Notes: generated by a model not told the origin, from the letters alone. Shown: positions 8,756 through 18,363, numbered from the stretch's first letter. The stretch: 61,144 nucleotides of DNA from Thalassolituus marinus (GCF_020320395.1 NZ_JAEDAH010000058.1:51549-112692), one strand, 5' to 3'. Numbers and translations are program-made.

Positions 8756-9255
8756 TGGCCAGAGTGTTTCTCGGGCTGGGCTCTAATATTGAGGCCGAAG
8801 TGAATCTGCGTGCTGGTATTGAGCGCCTGCAACGTGACGTTACGCTGGTGGCGGAGTCGCCCTGGTACCGTTCACCTGCGGTTGGCTTTGACGGCCCGGA
8901 TTTCGTCAATCTGGTGCTGGAAGTGTCTTTTGATGGTGGCGTTGGTGAGCTGAATCAGCGCCTTAAGCGCATTGAAACTGAGTTTGGTCGTGCCGCCGAT
9001 GCGGTGAAGTTTTCTTCGCGGGCGCTGGATATCGATATTCTGTTGTTCAATGATCTGTGCGGCGAACACGATGGCCTGCAGTTACCGCGAGATGATATTC
9101 GCCGCTTTGCTTTTGTTATTCAGCCGCTGCTGGACATCAGCCCGCAGGCTATTGACCCGCAGAACGGGCAGACGCTCAGCCGTTACCTGAATGATGTTCA
9201 GGATCAGCCATTAACGCTGATCACCGCGCCACTCAGTCAGCGCTCGGCTGGCTGA
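8755..9255 (+). CDS. folK: 2-amino-4-hydroxy-6-hydroxymethyldihydropteridine pyrophosphokinase
   Basis: The next step of folate synthesis after FolB: pyrophosphate transfer from ATP to 6-hydroxymethyl-dihydropterin. The 166-residue HPPK-fold protein opens [21 protein letters not shown]. It contains [18 protein letters not shown] (pterin site) and [12 protein letters not shown], whose two Asp bind Mg2+. The GRAA-type segment before it ([16 protein letters not shown]) replaces the more common R-x-x-R-W. The last 23 bases overlap the 3' end of the converging cca gene. Confidence 0.95.
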   Translation: MARVFLGLGSNIEAEVNLRAGIERLQRDVTLVAESPWYRSPAVGFDGPDFVNLVLEVSFDGGVGELNQRLKRIETEFGRAADAVKFSSRALDIDILLFNDLCGEHDGLQLPRDDIRRFAFVIQPLLDISPQAIDPQNGQTLSRYLNDVQDQPLTLITAPLSQRSAG

Positions 9256-10474
9256 CGGACTTTTTCCATTGTTGCAGGTGTTCGCCACGTGCCTGATCCA
9301 GACCGGAGCGAATCTCGGCGCCGTGTAATCCCTGTGCGATCATCTGCTGAGCCGTAATGGTCGCTGCTTCCTGCAGAGCCTGGCGGCAGTAGTCTGCCTG
9401 TGGGTAAGCCTGATCTTCAAAACCGGTGCGTCCTCTGGCATCGGCTTCACAGACCAGCAAAAACTGTTCAAAGCGCTCTGGTTTACGCCAGGCGTCAGCC
9501 TTGTTGAACAGCTTAACCAGCGTCTCACCGCGCAGTTCAAACGCCCGATGAACGTGAGTGTGAAACTCACTGCTCAGCAGTGCCAGGTCGCAACAGTCGT
9601 TGGGGGTTTTCAGGCGTTTTTGCAAATGTTTCAGTGGCTTAATGCCTTTCATCTCGTGGGCGATATGGCGTGGCCAGTCGCTCTGCGGGGTCAGAGCCTT
9701 GCCCAGATCGTGGGTCAGTGCAGCCCAGCGTACGGGAATATCGTCAGACAGTGCTGCCGAGGCCGTCAGTGACATCAGGGCATGCACGCCGGTGTCGATC
9801 TCCGGATGGTATTTTTCTGGCTGAGGAATGCCGAATAAGGCATCCAGCTCTGGCATCCAGATTTGTAGTGCACCGCAGTCGCGCAGTACCTGAAAGTAGA
9901 CGTGCGGTGTCTTTTCTCCGAGCGCACGGCGGGTTTCGGTCCATACTCGTTCGGCCACCAGATGATCGAGTTCACCGTCACTAACCATTTGCGTCATTAA
10001 CTGCATGGTTTCGGCGGCAACGGTAAAGCCCTGTGGTGCGAAACGTGCAGCAAAGCGGGCGACGCGCAGCACGCGCAAGGGGTCTTCACTGAAGGCAGGG
10101 GACACGTGCCGCAGAATGCGTTGTTCAATATCCTGCTGGCCACCGTAAGGGTCGATAATCTGGCCGTCATCGTCCTGTGCCATGGCATTGATGGTCAGGT
10201 CACGGCGCAGCAGATCTTCTTCCAGCGTGATATCCGGGCTGAACTGGCAGTCGAAGCCCTGATAACCCTTGCCAGACTTGCGTTCGGTGCGCGCCAACGC
10301 GTGCTCTTCATGGGTTTGCGGGTGCAGAAAAACCGGGAAATCGGCACCGACTTGCTCATAACCGCGGCTTAGCAGTTCTTCCGGCGTAGCACCTACGACT
10401 ACCCAGTCGCGGTCTTTGATACTGATGTTGAGCAAGGCGTCGCGCACTGCGCCGCCGACAAGATAAATCTGCAT
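9233..10474 (-). CDS. cca: Multifunctional CCA tRNA nucleotidyltransferase
   Basis: Adds or repairs the 3'-CCA of tRNA. The 413-residue protein is the long gammaproteobacterial type. The nucleotidyltransferase head has [10 protein letters not shown] and DRDWVVVG (metal Asp pair), [10 protein letters not shown], and [18 protein letters not shown]-terminal HD domain ([17 protein letters not shown]) gives phosphohydrolase activity in E. coli. It converges on folK with a 23-bp 3' overlap and no terminator between. The nearby tRNA at 2017 already encodes CCA, so Cca acts in repair there. Confidence 0.96.
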   Translation of the reverse strand: MQIYLVGGAVRDALLNISIKDRDWVVVGATPEELLSRGYEQVGADFPVFLHPQTHEEHALARTERKSGKGYQGFDCQFSPDITLEEDLLRRDLTINAMAQDDDGQIIDPYGGQQDIEQRILRHVSPAFSEDPLRVLRVARFAARFAPQGFTVAAETMQLMTQMVSDGELDHLVAERVWTETRRALGEKTPHVYFQVLRDCGALQIWMPELDALFGIPQPEKYHPEIDTGVHALMSLTASAALSDDIPVRWAALTHDLGKALTPQSDWPRHIAHEMKGIKPLKHLQKRLKTPNDCCDLALLSSEFHTHVHRAFELRGETLVKLFNKADAWRKPERFEQFLLVCEADARGRTGFEDQAYPQADYCRQALQEAATITAQQMIAQGLHGAEIRSGLDQARGEHLQQWKKSVSQPSAD

Positions 10475-10520
10475 GTCCGGTTTTCTGAACCTCTTGTTTC
10501 GTTCAGGAGTTGAGCATAAA

Positions 10521-10546
10521 AAAAGCCGCTGAAGTCAGCGGCTTTT
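10521..10546 (-). terminator. Terminator of the TraF-like outer-membrane protein gene
   Basis: AAAAGCCGCTGA / TCAGCGGCTTTT, followed on the reverse strand by a run of seven T. It lies 25 bp beyond the stop codon at 10571. Confidence 0.88.
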
Positions 10547-10570
10547 CAGTGTAGCGCGAACGCTCAGGCG

Positions 10571-12154
10571 TTAGAAATAGAAGCCTGTTTCCAGTGCAAC
10601 GCCGGCTTCGGATTCCGGGTTGTCGATATTGGCCATGGCTGCGATGTCGAAGTGAACACCGAACGGAGACAGACCCAGACCAACAGACACGATGTCTGAA
10701 CCAGAGTTGCTCAGGTTGGTACGGTAGCCAGCGCGCAGCTGCACGGTACCAAATACATCGAATTCAGCACCGAATGCCAGGAACTGAGTGGCGCTTTCGA
10801 AAGCAATCGGATCGTTTTCCATCAGATCCAGATCGATTGCCGCATTCACCCAGTCGCCATCGTAAGCCAGACCTGCACGGAACTGCGGCTCCAGGGATAC
10901 GCTGCCACCATCAATGGTGTAAGGTAGACCGTTCGGGTTACCGTTGGAATCCTTAGGCGTTACGGTTACATCGGCGTAGTCAAATTCGCCACCCAGCAGG
11001 TTTTTACCAACAACCCCAACAATCCATTTCTTCTCACCGCCGAAGCGCCATGAGGCACCGATATCGAGGTTGACGTTGGAGTAGTCTTCTTTGGAGTCTT
11101 CCAGATCGTCTTCTTCAACGTCTTCAAAGCCATCGACTTCATCAGCGTAGTGGTAAGTGGTGATCATCTGCAGTTTTGGTGTGATACCAATGGCAACCGC
11201 TTCGCCGGCGATATCGAATTCGCGCGAGAATGACACGCCGACGTCGGCGATAGCAACGGCCACAATCTCTGCAGTAGAGCTCAGGTTGGCGTTGCTGGCG
11301 GCGTCGCTCAGTTCGCCGTTGTCAAAAATTACAGTACCGTCACCACTGGTGTATGAGTAATCCTGCAGGTCTTCAACGGCAAGTTTCAGTGCTGCAACTT
11401 CACTGGGCAAAACGTTATTATCAGCGGTGGCGCTATCGATCTCAGAGGTCACGTTTTCGGCTGCATCAATATAACCTTGCGCCGCCGGCACGTAGCTGTT
11501 GAGCAGGTCGAGATCGCTGTCGGCGAAGTTAACTCGTCCGGAAATGTTGGCGCTGCCGGAAACACTTACTGCCGCTGCAAATTTCTTGCTCGGAATGGCC
11601 AGCGCACCACCAACACCCAGTCGTGCACTCAGTGGGCTGCCGGAAATGTTACCCAGCGATTCGGTCAGATCGGTAATGGAGCTCTGCGTCAGGTCCAGGT
11701 CACCGTCTACCAGAGTCAGTGCAGCTTTCAGGTTATCGTTAGCGGTTTTGATTTGAGCTGCGTTGCCGCTGTTGATTGCGGTTTCAAGCTGACTGATACG
11801 GGTGGTCAGAGTATCCAGATTGTTGTCCAGACCATCGGAAATGCCGCTACCTTCAATGGCGTCCTCGAATGCCGGGAAAATTTCATCCGAAATCAACTGA
11901 GCTTCATCGACCAGCTCTTCTTCATCGGAAACGTTGGCACCCAGTTGTGGGAACAGCAGTGCGAAATCATCGTCCTCAGACCCCTGAGACAGTAACGATG
12001 GATTGTAGGCCGGCGCGTGCGCGCGAGCGGCACTGGCTACCCCGGTATTACCCATGGCCAGGCCACGGGCATCCATCGGCAGAAATGGTGCGGCCAGCGC
12101 AGCCTGAGAGGTCAGGGAGGCGATTGCAATCGCCAGTAGTGAACGTTTTGTCAT
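10571..12154 (-). CDS. TraF-like (PF13729-type) outer-membrane beta-barrel protein
   Basis: A 527-residue predicted outer-membrane protein: a signal peptide (MTKRSLLAIAIASL...AALA), then FLPMDARGLAMGNTGVASA and APAYNPSLL, the opening seen in proteins labelled conjugal transfer TraF/TraF_2 and in FadL-like barrels. Alternating beta strands fill the C-terminal half, which ends in aromatic ...ALETGFYF, a typical barrel-assembly end. A long, Asp/Glu/Ser-rich, probably helical segment (about residues 60-160) is inserted after the first strand. No conjugation gene is near, so the TraF name is only a family label. The start at 12154 has AGGACC upstream. Function unknown; a role in uptake or envelope structure is possible. 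Confidence 0.8.
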   Translation of the reverse strand: MTKRSLLAIAIASLTSQAALAAPFLPMDARGLAMGNTGVASAARAHAPAYNPSLLSQGSEDDDFALLFPQLGANVSDEEELVDEAQLISDEIFPAFEDAIEGSGISDGLDNNLDTLTTRISQLETAINSGNAAQIKTANDNLKAALTLVDGDLDLTQSSITDLTESLGNISGSPLSARLGVGGALAIPSKKFAAAVSVSGSANISGRVNFADSDLDLLNSYVPAAQGYIDAAENVTSEIDSATADNNVLPSEVAALKLAVEDLQDYSYTSGDGTVIFDNGELSDAASNANLSSTAEIVAVAIADVGVSFSREFDIAGEAVAIGITPKLQMITTYHYADEVDGFEDVEEDDLEDSKEDYSNVNLDIGASWRFGGEKKWIVGVVGKNLLGGEFDYADVTVTPKDSNGNPNGLPYTIDGGSVSLEPQFRAGLAYDGDWVNAAIDLDLMENDPIAFESATQFLAFGAEFDVFGTVQLRAGYRTNLSNSGSDIVSVGLGLSPFGVHFDIAAMANIDNPESEAGVALETGFYF

Positions 12155-12278
12155 CGGGAAGGTCCTGTATAAGTGAGCATCCATCGACACCTTCAGCGAT
12201 CGTTACCAGGTCAGGGCAAAACGGTGCTGGCAGAGGGCGTCATAGTCCGTAGGTAATGATAGTCACAACAAACAAAGA

Positions 12279-12307
12279 TTGCCTATCGAAAGAGGCCGTA
12301 ATATGCT
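12279..12307 (+). promoter_or_regulatory. Possible sigma-70 promoter of a small transcript
   Basis: TTGCCT (12279-12284) and TATGCT (12302-12307), each matching four of six consensus bases, with exactly 17 bp between. It points at the small open frame and terminator downstream. Confidence 0.4.
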
Positions 12308-12360
12308 CAATTTGCTGTGAAGTTTTGTTTCAACTCAAAAACAGACGGAAACCGACTCTG

Positions 12361-12486
12361 ATGAAGGTCATGAATCTGCAATCCATTATTGCCAAGCTGA
12401 TGATGCCAGTGCGCGCCTGCGCAGTGGTGATGCGTCGTGCGCGTGCATTGCAGATATTGCGGCTGATCAGCAGGAGAAACCGGTAG
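12361..12486 (+). CDS. Possible 41-residue basic small protein
   Basis: An open frame of 41 codons beginning MKVMNLQSIIAKLMMPVRA and ending in an Arg-rich stretch (LISRRNR). It is rich in Met, Arg and Leu and would form a cationic amphipathic helix. It lies between a 17-bp-spaced promoter and a good terminator, so the stretch is probably transcribed. The ribosome site is poor (ACGGAAA about 10 nt upstream), so the RNA may instead be a small non-coding RNA. I recognise no family. Confidence 0.35.
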   Translation: MKVMNLQSIIAKLMMPVRACAVVMRRARALQILRLISRRNR

Positions 12487-12506
12487 TTCCGGACATCACC
12501 CAAGAG

Positions 12507-12530
12507 AAGGCCGCTTTCGCGGCCTTTTTT
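12507..12530 (+). terminator. Terminator before the EamA gene
   Basis: AAGGCCG, a short loop, CGGCCTT and TTTT. It ends the small forward transcript about 50 bp before the EamA start. Confidence 0.85.
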
Positions 12531-12579
12531 GTGGCTGCGATTTGCTGGCTGTTTATGCACCGCACCCGGAGAAGCGGAT

Positions 12580-13491
12580 ATGCCATTAATCATTGCCTAC
12601 ATTGGGGTGGTCCTGATCTGGTCCACGACCCCTATTGCCATTCAGTTCAGTCTTGATTCACTGGATTTTTTCACCGGCGTCAGTCTGCGTATGTGGATCA
12701 GCGCATTGCTGTCTCTGCCGCTGCTGGCCCTGCTGCGTCAGCCGCTGGCGATGAATGCACAGGCGCTGCGCAGCTATGTGGCGGGCAGCGTTGGCGTGTA
12801 TGGCGCGATGATGGCTGTGTACTGGGGGACGGCTTACATTCCGTCAGGGCTGATTTCAGTGATTTACGGTCTGAGCCCGATGCTGTCCGGGGCGATTGCC
12901 TGGTTCTGGCTGGGGGAGCGTGAGCTGACGCCGGCCCGGATCATTGCTTTGCTGATTGCTCTGGCAGGACTGACGCTGGTGGTAACCGGTCGCCTGTCTG
13001 TTGATGCGGCGTCCTGGAGAGGCATTACCGGTACATTGCTGTCGGTATTTTTCTTCGCGCTCAGTGCGGTATGGGTTAAGCAGGTGGGGGCCGGGTTGCA
13101 TCCTATGGTGCAGACCAGTGGTACTTTGTGGGTGTCATCCGTTGCTTACGTCGCGACGATTCCGTTGTTTGGCGTGCACCTGCCTGAACAGTGGTCAATG
13201 ACATCTGCTGCTGCACTGTCTTATCTGGTGTTGCTGGGTTCTCTGCTGGGCTTTTTATTGTACTTCTACGTGCTTAACAATCTGCCTGCTTCAAGAGTGA
13301 CACTGATTACACTGGTGGCACCGGTGCTCGCGGTGTTCTGGGGTTTCTGGCTGAAAGGGGAGCGCCTGTCGCTGGCATCGGTGATCGGTGTGCTGGGGTT
13401 GATGTCGGGGCTGGCGTTGTACCAGTGGCATAAGGGGCTGGATCGGATATTCAGCCGCGTACGTACAGTGAAAATCCCGACTGAATCCTGA
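12580..13491 (+). CDS. EamA/DMT-superfamily transporter
   Basis: A 303-residue membrane protein with about ten helices in two EamA (PF00892) repeats. The first repeat starts MPLIIAYIGVVLIWSTTPIA and carries the family PxxxG-like turn (WSTTPIAIQF); the second begins WRGITGTLLSVFFFALSAVW. Such proteins export small metabolites or amino acids, but the substrate cannot be read from sequence. The start at 12580 has GGAGAAG upstream; a 17-codon in-frame extension would begin inside the preceding terminator region. It stands alone. Confidence 0.88.
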   Translation: MPLIIAYIGVVLIWSTTPIAIQFSLDSLDFFTGVSLRMWISALLSLPLLALLRQPLAMNAQALRSYVAGSVGVYGAMMAVYWGTAYIPSGLISVIYGLSPMLSGAIAWFWLGERELTPARIIALLIALAGLTLVVTGRLSVDAASWRGITGTLLSVFFFALSAVWVKQVGAGLHPMVQTSGTLWVSSVAYVATIPLFGVHLPEQWSMTSAAALSYLVLLGSLLGFLLYFYVLNNLPASRVTLITLVAPVLAVFWGFWLKGERLSLASVIGVLGLMSGLALYQWHKGLDRIFSRVRTVKIPTES

Positions 13492-13541
13492 TCGCAGTTC
13501 GGCCTTCCTTGCCGGGGGCTGAGCTTTATCCTGATTTGCGC

Positions 13542-13568
13542 TAAATATTTCAGCCGCCCTGCCGACAA
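13542..13568 (+). promoter_or_regulatory. Sigma-28 (FliA) promoter of flgP-flgT
   Basis: TAAA (13542-13545), 15 bp, then GCCGACAA (13561-13568). The FliA consensus is TAAA-N15-GCCGATAA, so only one of twelve bases differs and the spacing is exact. It lies about 40 bp upstream of the flgP ATG. This places the two genes in the late flagellar class. Confidence 0.88.
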
Positions 13569-13609
13569 CGTCGTTAACGAGCAGTTGTCTGAATTTGTAG
13601 GAGACAGGT

Positions 13610-14215
13610 ATGAAATGGTCATTCACGGCGGCTTTGGCCGCCAGTTCCGTGCTTCTGATGCAGGGATGTTCCAGTGCATTGATAGAAGAGGACAACCTTG
13701 CAGACGAACCTGAAGCCTTTTTTGTTCCGGTAGAGCAGGAGGTCGATCCTATTGCACCTATGGTGCTGCGTGTTGTTGGTTACGGTGCGATGGATACGGA
13801 TAAGAAAAAGAGCGAAGTACAGCGTCGTCTGATGGCGATTCGTGCCTCGAAAATGGATGCCTATCGCTCAATGGCGGAACGTGTGTATGGCACCTCGGTG
13901 CAGGGCAGTACCACGGTGCGCGATATGGTCGTGCAGAATGACCGCTTCCGTTCCTACGTTGAAACCTACATGCATGGCGCACGCGTTGTCTCCAGCGATG
14001 TGATGCCGGATGGCAGTGTTGAAACAGTACTGGAAATGACTATTGATCAGGGCTTCCGTAACTGTCTGCAGACCATGGATAACCAGCGCTTCAATGTCGA
14101 CTGCCGTGCGCCGTTGGGTGGTAGCCGCGAACTGAACAACTTCGCCGCCAGCCAGCGCCAGCGTGTTCAGGGTGAGTCGGGCGTGCCGGAAGGCGGTTTT
14201 TACTTTATCGAATAA
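13610..14215 (+). CDS. flgP: FlgP-like outer-membrane lipoprotein (LPP20 family)
   Basis: A 201-residue lipoprotein: signal peptide with a lipobox ending LLMQGC (Cys20), then a short acidic linker and an LPP20-type domain (RVVGYGAMDTDKKKSEVQRR, RASKMDAYRSMAERVYG, VVSSDVMPDGSVETVLEM). FlgP in Vibrio forms part of the outer-membrane basal disk around the polar flagellar motor. The assignment rests on the domain, the flgT partner 17 bp downstream and the sigma-28 promoter. GTAGGAGACAG precedes the ATG. FlgO, often next to FlgP, is absent. Confidence 0.82.
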   Translation: MKWSFTAALAASSVLLMQGCSSALIEEDNLADEPEAFFVPVEQEVDPIAPMVLRVVGYGAMDTDKKKSEVQRRLMAIRASKMDAYRSMAERVYGTSVQGSTTVRDMVVQNDRFRSYVETYMHGARVVSSDVMPDGSVETVLEMTIDQGFRNCLQTMDNQRFNVDCRAPLGGSRELNNFAASQRQRVQGESGVPEGGFYFIE

Positions 14216-14232
14216 TGCTGCAGGAGGCGGAT

Positions 14233-15429
14233 ATGAAAACCTGGCTGCTGATTGGAATGTCGCTGCTGTCACTGACAACGCAGGCGATCACCGTGGAGGT
14301 TGTTGGCTCTGCACCGCTGACCAGCTCAGTGTCATACGCGCGCGAGCAGGCGCTGGAAGATGCTATGCGTCAGGCCAGCCTGCGTGCCGGTGCGCAGGTC
14401 AGCAGCACTCAGCTGATGGATAAGGGCGTTATTGAACAGGATGATGTGCGCGTGCGCTCTCAGGCCCAGCTGAGTAATGTTCAGGTGTTGTGGGAAGACC
14501 AGCTCAATGGTTTGTACCAGGTGTCTATTCGAGCGGATGTAAAACCTGAAGCTATGTGCCCGGCCAGTACCCAGCGCTACCGCAAGTCAGTGGCGATTAC
14601 CGGATTTGGTCTGGCTAACCCGGCTCAGGCTACGCTGGGACGATTGCAGAATATCGAGCAGGACTTGTCCCGAGTACTGGTTAATACACTCAACGACCGT
14701 GGTGCCATTCACGCACTGGATGCCAGTCAGACCAGCCTCTATCAGGACCCGCGTCGGGCACCTTCGGCGGAAACCGCTCAGCAGCGCCTGACCACCTCTG
14801 TGGCACTGGCTACACAATTTGGAGCTCAGTATGTGGTGTCTGGTGTGGTGCGGGATCTGGCCATGATTGGCGAGGCTCGGGAGCATGTCGCGCGCCAGAG
14901 TGATACACATTGGCTGAGTCTGATGGGATTTGAAGCGGATTCTCAGGCGCGCCGTTTTGTGGTCGATGTATACGTACATGATGGTCTGAGCGGGGCCATG
15001 TTATTCCAGCGCAGCTATGCCACTGAAGGTGACTGGGATCGTCGCCGTACAGAAAAAACCGGCTTTGCCACACCACAATTCTGGCAGAGCGGCTACGGTC
15101 ACGAGGTGCGTGGTCTGCTGGTGGATGTGGTCGATGATGTTGACGAGGTTCTGCGTTGTCAGCCATTTATGGCACGTATCGTTAAAACCCGTGGGCAGAA
15201 AGTTCATATCGAAGCACCTGCCGGTGCGGGTATTCGTCCCGGTGATAAATTCCAGGTTTATCGTACCGGCACCTTCTATAACCTCGATCTTGAGCCGCGC
15301 ACTGAACTGAGCGATATGGCGACCGAAGTCGTGGTTAAACAGGTACAGCCGCAGTTTGTTGTGGCTGAAATGAAGCTGGGTGCAGAGCACTTAGCGGTTC
15401 AGCGTGATGATATGGTGATTGCCTGGTAA
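14233..15429 (+). CDS. flgT: Flagellar assembly protein FlgT
   Basis: A 398-residue secreted protein (signal peptide ending TTQA). It has the three FlgT parts: N-domain (ITVEVVGSAPL... AREQALEDAMRQASL), middle domain (KSVAITGFGLANPAQ... IEQDLSRVLVNTLNDRG), and a small beta-barrel C-domain (GIRPGDKFQVYRTG). FlgT builds the H-ring around the LP ring and helps recruit stator proteins in Na+-driven Vibrio motors. CAGGAGGCGG lies just before the ATG. A strong terminator follows. Confidence 0.87.
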   Translation: MKTWLLIGMSLLSLTTQAITVEVVGSAPLTSSVSYAREQALEDAMRQASLRAGAQVSSTQLMDKGVIEQDDVRVRSQAQLSNVQVLWEDQLNGLYQVSIRADVKPEAMCPASTQRYRKSVAITGFGLANPAQATLGRLQNIEQDLSRVLVNTLNDRGAIHALDASQTSLYQDPRRAPSAETAQQRLTTSVALATQFGAQYVVSGVVRDLAMIGEAREHVARQSDTHWLSLMGFEADSQARRFVVDVYVHDGLSGAMLFQRSYATEGDWDRRRTEKTGFATPQFWQSGYGHEVRGLLVDVVDDVDEVLRCQPFMARIVKTRGQKVHIEAPAGAGIRPGDKFQVYRTGTFYNLDLEPRTELSDMATEVVVKQVQPQFVVAEMKLGAEHLAVQRDDMVIAW

Positions 15430-15450
15430 CCGACTCAACAAAGCATCAAT

Positions 15451-15488
15451 AAAAAGCCCCGGCAGATACACGTCTTCCGGGGCTTTTT
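15451..15488. terminator. Bidirectional terminator between flgT and spoVR
   Basis: AAAAAGCCCCGG / CCGGGGCTTTTT form a long GC-rich stem with A and T flanks. It serves flgT on the forward strand and spoVR on the reverse strand. Confidence 0.9.
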
Positions 15489-15508
15489 GTTTTAGTCTCT
15501 TAAGTCTC

Positions 15509-17035
15509 TCAGCTAACCCGGGTATCCGGGCAACTCTGACGTTTAATCAGACGTTCGCCTTTAAAAGTCTCCAGATGAATATCAAAGCCCCACAGCAGAT
15601 GCAGGTGCTTCATCACTTCGTGCACATCCGACGACAGAGGGGTGTCATTCTGCATGGTATGGCGCAGAGTCAGTGAGCGGTCGTCTTCAATCTCAACGTG
15701 AGTTATCTGAATATTCGGCTCCCTTACCGACAGGTCGTACTGGCGAGCCAGCATTTCACGCAGACGGCGATAACCTGCCTCGTTGTGGATTGCCTCCACT
15801 TCGTACTGATTTTTTTCGTCGTCATCATAGATGCTGAATAAATGGAATTCACGCATCAGCTTAGGTGACAGAAACTGCTGAATAAAACTCTCATCCTTAA
15901 AGTTACGCATGGCAAAGTGCAGAGTTTCCAGCCAGTCACTGCCGGCAATATCCGGGAACCAATCGCGGTCTTCATCGGTTGGCTCTTCACAGATACGCTT
16001 GATATCGCGAAACATGTTAAAGCCCAGCGCGTAGGGATTAATACCATTGTAATAGGAGGCATCGTAGCCCGGCTGAAATACCACGTTCGAATGGGATGAT
16101 AAAAATTCCATCATAAAACCGTCGGTGACCAGACCATCATCGTACAGATGGTTGAGCAACGTATAGTGCCAGAAGGTAGCCCAGCCTTCGTTCATCACCT
16201 GGGTCTGGCGTTGTGGATAAAAGTACTGTGATATTTTGCGCACGATGCGGATCAGCTCTCGCTGCCATGGCGCCAGCAGGGGAGCGTTCTTTTCGAGAAA
16301 GTAGAGAATGTTTTCCTGTGGTTCTTCCGGAAATTTTCGCCGGCCCTTTTTCTGTGATGCTTCTTTGGGGGAGGCAGGCAGAGTACGCCAGAGGTCGTTT
16401 ATCTGTTGTTGCAGGATATTCTCCCGTTCTTCCAGCCGGGCTCGTTCTTCAGCCGCAGAAATGGGTTTTGGCCGGCGATAGCGGTCGACTCCAAAATTTT
16501 GTAAGGCATGACAGGCATCGAGAATCTGCTCGACTTCCTCCTGGCCATAGCGTTCCTCGCATTGGCGCACGTAGTTTTTAGCAAACAGCAGATAATCAAT
16601 GATGGAACCAGCATCGGTCCAGGTTCGGAACAGGTAGTTACCCTTGAAGAATGAGTTATGACCGTAGCAGGCATGGGCTATTACCAGAGCCTGCATAGGC
16701 ATACTGTTTTCTTCCATCAGATAGGCGATGCAGGGATTGGAGTTGATCACAATTTCATAGGCCAGCCCCATCTGACCACGCTGGTAATTTTTCTGCGTTT
16801 GCAGAAACTGTTTGCCGTAAGACCAGTGGTTGTAGCCGATTGGCATGCCGACTGATGAATAGGCATCCATCATCTGCTCGGCGGTAATGATCTCAATCTG
16901 GTTCGGATAGGTATCCAGTTTGTACAGCGCAGCAATGCGTGCGATTTCGCGGTCGTAGGTTTCCAGCAGCTCAAACGTCCAGTCAGAGCCGGTAGACAGG
17001 TAATGCCGTTCCTGCACTTGGTGTGTATCAGTCAT
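15509..17035 (-). CDS. spoVR: SpoVR family protein (YcgB-like)
   Basis: A 508-residue SpoVR protein of unknown biochemical activity. The N-terminal half has conserved acidic and His blocks ([38 protein letters not shown]), which look metal-binding. The C-terminal part ends with [14 protein letters not shown]. It is the last gene of prkA-yeaH-spoVR; its ATG overlaps the yeaH stop by four bases. In enteric bacteria ycgB is unlinked from yeaGH, whereas here the three form one operon, supporting a shared stress or stationary-phase role. Confidence 0.93.
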   Translation of the reverse strand: MTDTHQVQERHYLSTGSDWTFELLETYDREIARIAALYKLDTYPNQIEIITAEQMMDAYSSVGMPIGYNHWSYGKQFLQTQKNYQRGQMGLAYEIVINSNPCIAYLMEENSMPMQALVIAHACYGHNSFFKGNYLFRTWTDAGSIIDYLLFAKNYVRQCEERYGQEEVEQILDACHALQNFGVDRYRRPKPISAAEERARLEERENILQQQINDLWRTLPASPKEASQKKGRRKFPEEPQENILYFLEKNAPLLAPWQRELIRIVRKISQYFYPQRQTQVMNEGWATFWHYTLLNHLYDDGLVTDGFMMEFLSSHSNVVFQPGYDASYYNGINPYALGFNMFRDIKRICEEPTDEDRDWFPDIAGSDWLETLHFAMRNFKDESFIQQFLSPKLMREFHLFSIYDDDEKNQYEVEAIHNEAGYRRLREMLARQYDLSVREPNIQITHVEIEDDRSLTLRHTMQNDTPLSSDVHEVMKHLHLLWGFDIHLETFKGERLIKRQSCPDTRVS

Positions 17036-18312
17036 ACAGCCTCCTGATAACGCTCCTTGGCGAACAGTTCACGGAACACAGGGTAAATATCAGCCGCTGT
17101 TCGGATCTGTGACATCGCGAAGTGATGAGGGTATTGCTTCAACAGACCGGTATAAGACTCCCACAGGGCCTGATGCTGATTCGGGGTGATTTCTATGTAG
17201 GCAAAGTACTGCACCTGCGGCAGCAGCTGCTGACTCAGTAATTCAGCACACTGAGGGGAGTCGTCATCCCAGTTATCGCCATCGGAAGCCTGGGCGGCAT
17301 AGATATTCCATTCGTCGCTGTTGTAGCGCTCGGCGATGATGTCCTGCATCATTTTCAGTGCACTGGAAACGATGGTGCCGCCGGTCTCGCGTGAGTAGAA
17401 AAATTCCTGCTCGTCGACTTCTTTGGCGCTGGTGTGGTGACGGATAAATACCAGCTCGATATGTTCGTAGGACTTCTGCAGAAACAGATAGAGCAGAATA
17501 TAAAAGCGCTTGGCAATGTCCTTAATATCCTGAGTCATGGAGCCCGACACATCCATCACACAGAACATAACCGCTTTGCTGCTGGGCATTGGCACTTTTA
17601 CCTGACTGCGGTAACGCAGGTCGAGGTCGTCGAGAAACGGTACGGTTTTCAGTTTCTTCTCGATTTCTTCAATCTGCAGGCGCAGGCTGATGACCTCTTC
17701 ACGACTATCTTCCGGCTGTGGATCGAGTGCCGTCAGTGCTGCATTCAGCTCTTTCAGTTTACGTCGCTTGCCGACCGTCATGCCAATACGGCGGGCGTGA
17801 GCATTGCGCAGTGATTTGACCACTGACAGGTTGTTTGGCGTACCTTCCGAGACAAAACCGGCGCGGCGGGTTTTGAATTCTTTTGACTGGCTCAGGTTCT
17901 TTTTAATCATGTTCGGCAGTGCTAAGTCATCGAACAGATAATTCAGAAACTCTTCCTTGCTGATATAAAACGAAAACTCGTCTTCACCATCCCCCTGATT
18001 GCTGGCCTTACCTGAACCACCGCCACCCCCACCGGATTCGGGTTTATCCAGTAAATCACCGGCCTGAAATTCTTTATTACCAGGAAATACCCGATGCTGT
18101 TTGCCACCGGGGCCATGGGTGATAATCGGCTCGTGGGTGCTGCGGGTCGGAATGCTGATCTGTTCTCCACGTTCCATATCGGTAATGGAGCGCTTGTTGA
18201 CTGCGCCGGTGACGGCTTCCTTAATGTGCTTCTGATAGCGGCGTAAAAAGCGCTGACGATTGACCGTGCTCTTATTCTTGCCATTCAGGCGGCGGTCGAT
18301 AATGTACGACAT
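17032..18312 (-). CDS. yeaH: YeaH/DUF444 family protein
   Basis: A 426-residue DUF444 protein. The N-terminus ([20 protein letters not shown]) is conserved. A Gly-rich hinge (about residues 92-102) follows, then a von Willebrand-A-like domain with a MIDAS-type motif ([12 protein letters not shown]). The VWA domain may act as an adaptor for the PrkA AAA protein encoded upstream, as for MoxR/VWA pairs; this is inference. A 51-bp gap from prkA contains a perfect hairpin. In E. coli yeaGH responds to RpoS and nitrogen stress. Confidence 0.94.
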   Translation of the reverse strand: MSYIIDRRLNGKNKSTVNRQRFLRRYQKHIKEAVTGAVNKRSITDMERGEQISIPTRSTHEPIITHGPGGKQHRVFPGNKEFQAGDLLDKPESGGGGGGSGKASNQGDGEDEFSFYISKEEFLNYLFDDLALPNMIKKNLSQSKEFKTRRAGFVSEGTPNNLSVVKSLRNAHARRIGMTVGKRRKLKELNAALTALDPQPEDSREEVISLRLQIEEIEKKLKTVPFLDDLDLRYRSQVKVPMPSSKAVMFCVMDVSGSMTQDIKDIAKRFYILLYLFLQKSYEHIELVFIRHHTSAKEVDEQEFFYSRETGGTIVSSALKMMQDIIAERYNSDEWNIYAAQASDGDNWDDDSPQCAELLSQQLLPQVQYFAYIEITPNQHQALWESYTGLLKQYPHHFAMSQIRTAADIYPVFRELFAKERYQEAV

Positions 18313-18335
18313 AGGCTTCCCCTTTCATCAGGCGT

Positions 18336-18357
18336 GGGCCTGCCCTGAGGCAGGCCC
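18336..18357 (-). other. Intercistronic hairpin between prkA and yeaH
   Basis: GGGCCTGCC, loop CTGA, GGCAGGCCC: a perfect 9-bp GC-rich stem in the 51-bp gap. There is no T-run on either side, so it is not a simple terminator. It may stabilise or process the prkA message, or lower yeaH-spoVR expression. Confidence 0.7.
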
Positions 18358-18363
18358 TTGTTA

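Larger units (their letters stand above)
12155..12579. other. Divergent intergenic region with a small transcription unit
   Basis: 425 bp between the TraF-like gene (reverse) and the EamA gene (forward). On the forward strand it holds a plausible promoter, a 41-codon open frame and a strong terminator, listed separately. The piece nearest the TraF-like gene (12155-12270) should hold that gene's promoter, but I see no convincing -35/-10 pair. Confidence 0.6.
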
